Of a DNA stretch of 11,388 bases, positions 6,562 through 11,388 are shown in pieces. Numbering within the stretch: the stretch's first letter is position 1; each line of letters begins with the position of its first letter. The DNA comes from JBBRGG01 sp038240875. Its GTDB lineage: Bacteria > Planctomycetota > Phycisphaerae > Phycisphaerales > UBA1924. Under the pieces are notes generated by a model that saw nothing but the letters and a program-made list of their open reading frames with translations, made no database searches and was not told the origin of the DNA. Location of the stretch: the NCBI GenBank assembly GCA_038240875.1, contig JBBRGG010000113.1, forward strand, positions 1 to 11,388. The letters run 5' to 3'. Both the position numbers and the translations under genes were made by a program.

Positions 6562-9500
6562 ATGCCGACGCTCTACCTGATTGATGGATTGGGGCAGTTT
6601 TTCCGAGCGTATCACGCGATTCGCACGCCGATGTCGAGCCCCGTAACCAAGGAACCGACGAACCTGACGTTTGGGTTTGTGGGGATGATGTTGAAGTTGT
6701 TAAAGGCTGAGGGCGCGAACGTCAAGGCGGCGGGATTACCTGCGTATGTCGCGGTGGCGATGGATGTGTCGAGCGACACGGGAACGTTTCGTTCGCAGTT
6801 GTACCCGCAGTACAAGGCAAACCGAACACCGCCACCGGAGGACCTAAGGCCGCAGGTTGAACGATGCTTGAAGTTGCTTGATGCGATTGGCGTACCGGTG
6901 ATTGGCTTGGCGGGGTTTGAGGCCGACGATGTGATGGCGACGTTGGTAACGCGGCTTCGGGCGCGGCGCCCTGATGTGTTGATTCGGCTGGTGTCGAAGG
7001 ATAAGGATTTGAAGCAGTTGCTCGCGGATAAACCTCTTGGCGAAGGCGAGGCATCTGCGGTTACGCCAACGGTTGAATTGTTTGATATCCATACGGACAC
7101 GGCTTTTTCGAGCGCAACGTTGATGGCGGAGACGGGCTTGAAGCCGGAACAGATCGTGGACATGCTCACGCTGATGGGCGACACGGTGGACAATGTGCCT
7201 GGCGTCGAAGGCGTCGGCGAGAAGACGGCGGCCTTGTTGCTGAAAGAGTTTGGCACGCTTGATGGCGTTATCGCGAATGCGAACACGATCAAAGGAAAGC
7301 GTGGCGAGAAGATACGCGAGGCGATACCAAGGCTGGCGTTGTCGAAGCAATTGGTTTCGCTCGTGCATGATGTGCCGGTTGAGTTTGATGTTGAGCGCGC
7401 GCGGGTTGATGGGCTTCGGCTTGATGCGCTGATCCCGATCTTGCGCGAGCTGGGCTTTAATCGATATCAAGACGAAGTGCGATCGCTCATCGTGGCACGC
7501 GGGGGCAGCGTAGGAGAATTGGACGCGATAGGAACACGCGAGAACGTGGCGACGCGCGATGCTGTGAACGTGGCGGCGCACGATGCGGCTACTTCTAGCG
7601 CGTTATTCGCGCAGAAGCGTGGAAAGGCTGGGGCTGGTGCTGGTGCTGGTGCTGGGGCTGGTACGGGGGCGGGGGCTGGAGAACGCAGCACGCGCACGAA
7701 AGCGAGCGACAGAGATTCGGCGCCGGGGCTGTTTGATGCGCTGCCTTGGGGTGGAAGTATTGATGACGACGGGGTGCTTGTGGTCGCGAGACAAGCGGGC
7801 GAGAGGCAAGCGGGCGAAAGGCAAATGGATGGTTCAGCCGCGTTCTCGCCGACGTTTCGTACGGCACAATCTGGCGTGTACACGTGCGTGCGCGCGCGAG
7901 GACAGCTTGAAGCAGTTGCGGAAGAGATCAAAGCGTGGGCTGACGCGGGTGGCGTGATCGCCTTCGACACGGAGACGACGTCGTTGTCGTTTCTCGATGC
8001 GAAACTGTGTGGCATATCGCTGACAATCGAGCCTGGGCGCGCGTGGTACGTGCCGATGAGGTCCCCAACACCCGAAGAACATTTGGGCGAAGCGGAGGTG
8101 TTAGGAGTGCTGGGGCCGATCTTGGCCGACGCGAAGATCGCCAAGTGCGGGCACAACTTAAAGTATGACATGCTGGTATTGCGGCGCGCGGGCGTGATGG
8201 TGCGTGGGCTTTGGGCTGTTGGCGCGTGCGACACGATGGTCGCGAGCTATTTGATCGATGCGTCAAGGTCGAGCCATTCACTCGATGCGTTGTCGCTGGC
8301 GCTTTTGGGGCGGACCAATATTTCGATCTCGGAACTCATAGGCAGCGGCAAAGCGCAAAGGACGTTTGACACCGTGCCTGTAGAGTTTGCGACGCAATAT
8401 GCGGCGGAAGACGCCGACGCGACGCTGCAGTTGTACCACGAGATGATGCCACAGATTCGCGCGATGGGGCTGTTGCCTCTGCTCCAAGGCGTTGAGATGC
8501 CTTTGGTGGAAGTGCTCGCGGAACTCGAGTGGAATGGCATTACTGTCGATGGTGCGGAGCTTGATCGCCAGCGGGCGCGCTTGCAGCAACGCATCGATGA
8601 TATCGTCGCGAAGCTCACGGCATTCTGGCATGAGTCGCTCCAGCGAAGGGTTGATCCCGACAGCCCTAAGCAGCTTGCGTCGGCCCTCTTTGGTAAGCCA
8701 GATGATGATCCGCCGGGGCTTGGATTACCTGCGGTAAAGAAGACCAAGACGGGCTATTCGACGGACGCCGAGGTGCTGGAGCAACTCGCGCAGGATCCTG
8801 AAGTATCGGCGAAGTGTCTCGCGCCTGAGATGGTGCTGGAGTATCGGCAACTCAGTAAGCTGGTTTCGACGTATTTAGTTGCGTTAAAGGATTCGATCCA
8901 TGCGAGCACGGGGCGGGTGCACACGTCGTTTCATCAGACGGTCGCCGCAACAGGAAGGCTCGCGAGCAGCGATCCGAACTTGCAGAACATCCCGATTCGC
9001 ACGGACGTTGGGCGGGAGATCCGTCGTGCGTTTGTCGCGCCGGTTGGGCACACATTGATAACGGCGGACTATTCGCAGATTGAGTTACGGATCTTGGCGC
9101 ATCTGTCGCGTGATCCGGCGTTGATCGATGCGTTTCACAAGGGGCAGGACATTCACACGGCGGTGGCCGCCCAGATGCACGGCATTGATGCGTCACTGGT
9201 CACGCGTGAACAGCGTGCGGGGGCGAAGATGGTGAACTTTGGGATTGTGTATGGGATCACGCCGTATGGCTTGGCGCGAAGGCTCAAGGTTGGAGATCGC
9301 GAGGCGGCGGCGATCATCGATGCGTACAAGCGAAAGTTTGCCGGGATCACGACGTTTTTGCAAGAGTGCGTTGAACAAGCACGCTCGAAGGGATTTGTCG
9401 AAACGATTCTAAAGCGGCGAAGGCCTATTCCTGATGTTGATAGCAAGCAGCCATCGCGGCGTGCGCTGGCAGAGCGATTGGCGATTAATTCGGTGGTGCA

Positions 9501-9855
9501 AGGGTCCGCCGCGGACTTGATCAAGCTTGCAATGGTGCATGTGCATCGGGACCTAGTGCGCGCGCGCGGCGAAAGCGCGGGAGTTTATAACTCTGGGCAT
9601 GGCAACGCGGGTGTCAACGCTGCTAGCGAGTGGGAAGCCGGGGCATATATCGACGCGAGCCCCGACCAATTGATGTGCCTTGGTGGCACGCGGATGCTGC
9701 TCCAGATCCACGACGAACTCGTGCTCGAAAGCCCGATCCAAGACGCGGCAAAGGCAATTGCGCATATTACCTGGCGGATGCAAAGCGCGATGCAGTTGAG
9801 CGTGCCTTTGGTTGCGGATTCGCATATTGGGGCGACGTGGTTTGACGGGAAGTAA
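6562..9855 (+). CDS. polA: DNA polymerase I with 5'-nuclease and proofreading domains
   Basis: 1097 residues from ATG 6562 (MPTLYLIDG), longer than the roughly 930 of E. coli. The frame stays open to 6511, but that part overlaps the previous gene. The 5' nuclease (about 1-310) has D8, E120/D122/D123 in GFEADD, D147/D149 and D207/D210 before the helix-hairpin-helix. The 3'-5' exonuclease has D469 and E471 (DTE), H531-N532...D536, and Y613/D617, so proofreading should work. The polymerase has motif A D836 (DYSQIE), motif B R885, K889, F893 and Y897 with exact E. coli spacing, and motif C HDE at 1050-1052. F893 corresponds to the residue linked to dideoxynucleotide discrimination. Two oddities are a long low-complexity linker (about 312-440) and an insertion of about 43 residues (about 1001-1043) just before motif C. 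Roles: Okazaki fragment maturation and repair synthesis. Only a weak AAGGG lies upstream. Confidence 0.97.
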   Translation: MPTLYLIDGLGQFFRAYHAIRTPMSSPVTKEPTNLTFGFVGMMLKLLKAEGANVKAAGLPAYVAVAMDVSSDTGTFRSQLYPQYKANRTPPPEDLRPQVERCLKLLDAIGVPVIGLAGFEADDVMATLVTRLRARRPDVLIRLVSKDKDLKQLLADKPLGEGEASAVTPTVELFDIHTDTAFSSATLMAETGLKPEQIVDMLTLMGDTVDNVPGVEGVGEKTAALLLKEFGTLDGVIANANTIKGKRGEKIREAIPRLALSKQLVSLVHDVPVEFDVERARVDGLRLDALIPILRELGFNRYQDEVRSLIVARGGSVGELDAIGTRENVATRDAVNVAAHDAATSSALFAQKRGKAGAGAGAGAGAGTGAGAGERSTRTKASDRDSAPGLFDALPWGGSIDDDGVLVVARQAGERQAGERQMDGSAAFSPTFRTAQSGVYTCVRARGQLEAVAEEIKAWADAGGVIAFDTETTSLSFLDAKLCGISLTIEPGRAWYVPMRSPTPEEHLGEAEVLGVLGPILADAKIAKCGHNLKYDMLVLRRAGVMVRGLWAVGACDTMVASYLIDASRSSHSLDALSLALLGRTNISISELIGSGKAQRTFDTVPVEFATQYAAEDADATLQLYHEMMPQIRAMGLLPLLQGVEMPLVEVLAELEWNGITVDGAELDRQRARLQQRIDDIVAKLTAFWHESLQRRVDPDSPKQLASALFGKPDDDPPGLGLPAVKKTKTGYSTDAEVLEQLAQDPEVSAKCLAPEMVLEYRQLSKLVSTYLVALKDSIHASTGRVHTSFHQTVAATGRLASSDPNLQNIPIRTDVGREIRRAFVAPVGHTLITADYSQIELRILAHLSRDPALIDAFHKGQDIHTAVAAQMHGIDASLVTREQRAGAKMVNFGIVYGITPYGLARRLKVGDREAAAIIDAYKRKFAGITTFLQECVEQARSKGFVETILKRRRPIPDVDSKQPSRRALAERLAINSVVQGSAADLIKLAMVHVHRDLVRARGESAGVYNSGHGNAGVNAASEWEAGAYIDASPDQLMCLGGTRMLLQIHDELVLESPIQDAAKAIAHITWRMQSAMQLSVPLVADSHIGATWFDGK
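7627..7679 (+). repeat. GCTGGT/GCTGGG hexanucleotide repeat in polA linker
   Basis: Degenerate six-base units (GCTGGG, GCTGGT and GGGGGC-type variants) in register with the reading frame encode an Ala-Gly dipeptide run at about residues 356-372 of Pol I. It lies between the 5' nuclease and the exonuclease domains, where length changes should be tolerated. Confidence 0.8.
7789..7824 (+). repeat. 15-base tandem repeat in polA linker (RQAGE units)
   Basis: Two nearly identical 15-base units (7789-7803 and 7804-7818) plus a partial third encode RQAGE, RQAGE, RQ at Pol I residues 410 onward. It is in-frame and lies in the same inter-domain linker as the Ala-Gly repeat. Confidence 0.8.
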
Positions 9856-9909
9856 GAAACAGGCGGGGAGGATAGGCAGTTTGCCCTCGGAAATGCAGTC
9901 TGTAACGAC

Positions 9910-10491
9910 TTGCGCGGCTGGACTACGCATTCCTTGAATCCATCGCCAACCGCAATCGATATCATCAGCAGCGTGTTTGTCTTCATCATCTATGCCCTGG
10001 TAATTTGGTACTTCTGCGGCAAGCATCGGCGGCGGTGGCGCGGCTTGATGTACGCGATGCTCGCGGCGGCGGGTATTGCATTGGTATACGCGTTGCATTG
10101 GAAGCTCGCGGGATTTTTCGGCAAGCAGATGTACTTCGGTGTGATGTCGCACATTCTCGTGCCGTATGGCGCGTTTGTTTCGCTGATGGGTTTGCTGATT
10201 GTTTCGTTCCCGCGCAAGCGAACTCCCGACCTGTGCCAAGCCTGCGGGTATGACCTTGCGGGGCATGAAATCGTAGAGCCATTGTGTCCGGAGTGTGGCA
10301 CGTTACATGTAGTCGCGGACGGGGCTAAGACTCGCCGTGCGGGTGATGGTGGCGGAGTACGACTGGCGAACGTAGCGCTCGATGGCTCGGTCGATCTTGC
10401 GACGACGGGTCAGGAAGCTGAATCAGCTCCCAAGCCACGTCCGGCATTTGTGGTGCCCGCGGCTCGGGTTCGCCACATGCCCAAGCGGTGA
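9910..10491 (+). CDS. Small membrane protein with C-terminal zinc ribbon, function unknown
   Basis: 193 residues from TTG 9910. The start is uncertain: the frame is open back to the polA stop, and TTG 9934 and GTG 9973 are alternatives with no good Shine-Dalgarno for any. Three hydrophobic spans lie at about 16-36, 46-68 and 74-99. They are followed by a four-cysteine zinc ribbon (C109, C112, C126, C129) in the form CxxCGYDL...CPxCG, a recurrent module in planctomycete hypothetical proteins. A roughly 60-residue polar tail rich in Ala, Gly and Arg follows. With an N-terminus outside and three spans the ribbon would be cytoplasmic, but topology is a guess. It lies 54 bases after polA and 33 bases before prmC on the same strand. 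I assign no function. Confidence 0.72.
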   Translation: MRGWTTHSLNPSPTAIDIISSVFVFIIYALVIWYFCGKHRRRWRGLMYAMLAAAGIALVYALHWKLAGFFGKQMYFGVMSHILVPYGAFVSLMGLLIVSFPRKRTPDLCQACGYDLAGHEIVEPLCPECGTLHVVADGAKTRRAGDGGGVRLANVALDGSVDLATTGQEAESAPKPRPAFVVPAARVRHMPKR

Positions 10492-10524
10492 TGGTTAGTC
10501 GTTAATTGCTGCACGCATGGATCC

Positions 10525-11388
10525 ATGAATACAACCTTGGAACGCTGGCTTGCCGGACTAAACTCGTTTGTGTCAAGTACGCCTGCACAGAACGAAACCT
10601 GGACGACGCGCAAGCTTCTTGCGTGGATGCAGCAGGCGTTTTTCAAGGCGGACCTTGATTCGCCAAGGCTGCTCGCGGAACAAATGCTCGCGCACTCATT
10701 TGGCTGTGAACGCCTGAAGCTGTACACGGAACCAGACCGTCCCGCGACACAACTCGAACGCCAGAACTTGCGCGACATGGTGGCGCGCGCTCTCAAGCAT
10801 GAACCGATCCAATATCTCGTTGGCGAAGCATGGTTCTTTGGTATGCCTTTTCATGTTGATCGTCGCGTGCTGATTCCCAGGCCTTGCACGCAAACGATTG
10901 TTGAACATGTTCTGCAGCACGCGCGGGCAACGCATGGCACATCCAACCAGCGAGGCACAGGGATCACGATTGCTGACGTGTGCACGGGTTCGGGCGCGAT
11001 CGCCATCGCGCTGCTGAAGCGATTGCCCGAGGCGCGTGGCGTAGCGAGTGATATCTCGCGCGACGCACTGGATGTAGCGGAGAAGAACGCAAGGCGGCAT
11101 GAGGTCGTCGATCGGCTAGATGTGCTCGAAGGCAACTTGCTCGCGCCGCTCTTCGCGCATTCGACGGCTGGCAAGCACGGCTCGCTTGACTACTTCGTGA
11201 GTAATCCGCCTTACATACCCGATCATGAGTGGGACACGGTTGAGCCAAACGTGAAGGAACACGAGCCGCATTTAGCGCTTAGAGGCGGCAAGGACGGGCT
11301 TGATCTGGTTCGGCCACTCTTTGCAGACGCGCCGACTCTGCTCAAGCCGGGCGGATTGATCTTGATCGAAGTGCCTGCGGCACACGCG
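10525..11388 (+). CDS. prmC: Peptide chain release factor N5-glutamine methyltransferase, 3' end outside window
   Basis: 288 codons are visible and the frame runs off the window end; roughly 40-50 residues seem missing by comparison with E. coli PrmC. The enzyme methylates the glutamine of the GGQ motif in release factors RF1 and RF2 using S-adenosylmethionine. The helical N-terminal domain (about 25-110) includes SPRLLAEQMLAH and EPIQYLVGEAWFFG. Then come IPRPCTQ (117-123), the SAM-binding DVCTGSGAIAIAL (from 151), the acidic strand end ASDIS, and the catalytic NPPY at 227-230 followed by PHLALRGGKDGLD. ATG 10525 gives an N-terminus about 20 residues longer than E. coli; ATG 10517 is in another frame. 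The usual PRP-E/D-T-E reads PRP-C-T-Q here, a mild divergence outside the NPPY site. No clear ribosome binding site. Confidence 0.93.
   Translation, partial: MNTTLERWLAGLNSFVSSTPAQNETWTTRKLLAWMQQAFFKADLDSPRLLAEQMLAHSFGCERLKLYTEPDRPATQLERQNLRDMVARALKHEPIQYLVGEAWFFGMPFHVDRRVLIPRPCTQTIVEHVLQHARATHGTSNQRGTGITIADVCTGSGAIAIALLKRLPEARGVASDISRDALDVAEKNARRHEVVDRLDVLEGNLLAPLFAHSTAGKHGSLDYFVSNPPYIPDHEWDTVEPNVKEHEPHLALRGGKDGLDLVRPLFADAPTLLKPGGLILIEVPAAHA

Noticed and set aside
7789..7824. CRISPR-like or mobile-element repeat
   Set aside because: The units are contiguous, in-frame and without spacers; this is a coding tandem repeat.
7467..8234. 255-codon minus-strand frame over polA
   Set aside because: Fully antisense to Pol I linker and exonuclease domain; its PAPAP run is only the complement of the Ala-Gly repeat.

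Overview
The window looks like chromosomal DNA of a planctomycete, most likely class Phycisphaerae. This is inferred from gene content, not from a database match. The indicators are a sigma factor next to a membrane Ser/Thr kinase, a secreted protein with a VPAPG-type PEP-CTERM tail, a GlmU-like protein of the 'alternative GlmU' type, and a CxxCGYDL...CPxCG zinc ribbon on a membrane protein. Shine-Dalgarno sites are mostly weak, two genes appear to start with TTG, and coding sequence is GC-rich with many Gly/Ala/Val codons.

Layout. Bases 1-3633 (+) carry the 3' part of an ECF-like sigma factor gene and, after a 192-base gap containing a strong RNA hairpin, a large kinase gene. The kinase has two N-terminal membrane spans, an apparently active kinase domain, a low-complexity linker, a third membrane span and an unrecognised C-terminal domain predicted to lie outside the cytoplasm. 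Bases 3634-3861 are a 228-base gap with short repeats and a hairpin. Bases 3862-4543 (+) hold a secreted PEP-CTERM protein gene broken by a one-base frameshift. Bases 4545-5285 (-) encode a HAD-family sugar-phosphate phosphatase/mutase-like enzyme, convergent with the PEP-CTERM gene and divergent from the next one. Bases 5319-6533 (+) encode the GlmU-like sugar nucleotidyltransferase/left-handed beta-helix protein. Bases 6562-9855 (+) encode DNA polymerase I with all three enzymatic domains, an expanded low-complexity linker and an insertion before motif C. Bases 9910-10491 (+) encode a small membrane protein with a zinc ribbon. From 10525 to the window end (+) lies the 5' part of prmC, the release-factor glutamine methyltransferase.

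How it fits together. The sigma factor and kinase plausibly form a signalling pair in which the kinase senses an extracytoplasmic cue and modifies the sigma factor or an associated protein. The right half (GlmU-like gene, polA, zinc-ribbon gene, prmC) runs in one direction with small gaps and is mostly housekeeping. No mobile element, CRISPR array, tRNA or rRNA was seen. The items most worth a second look are the sigma/kinase module with its unassigned sensor domain, the Pol I insertion beside the catalytic palm, the frameshifted PEP-CTERM gene, and the recurrent glycine-dipeptide / G-run expansions inside three unrelated genes.
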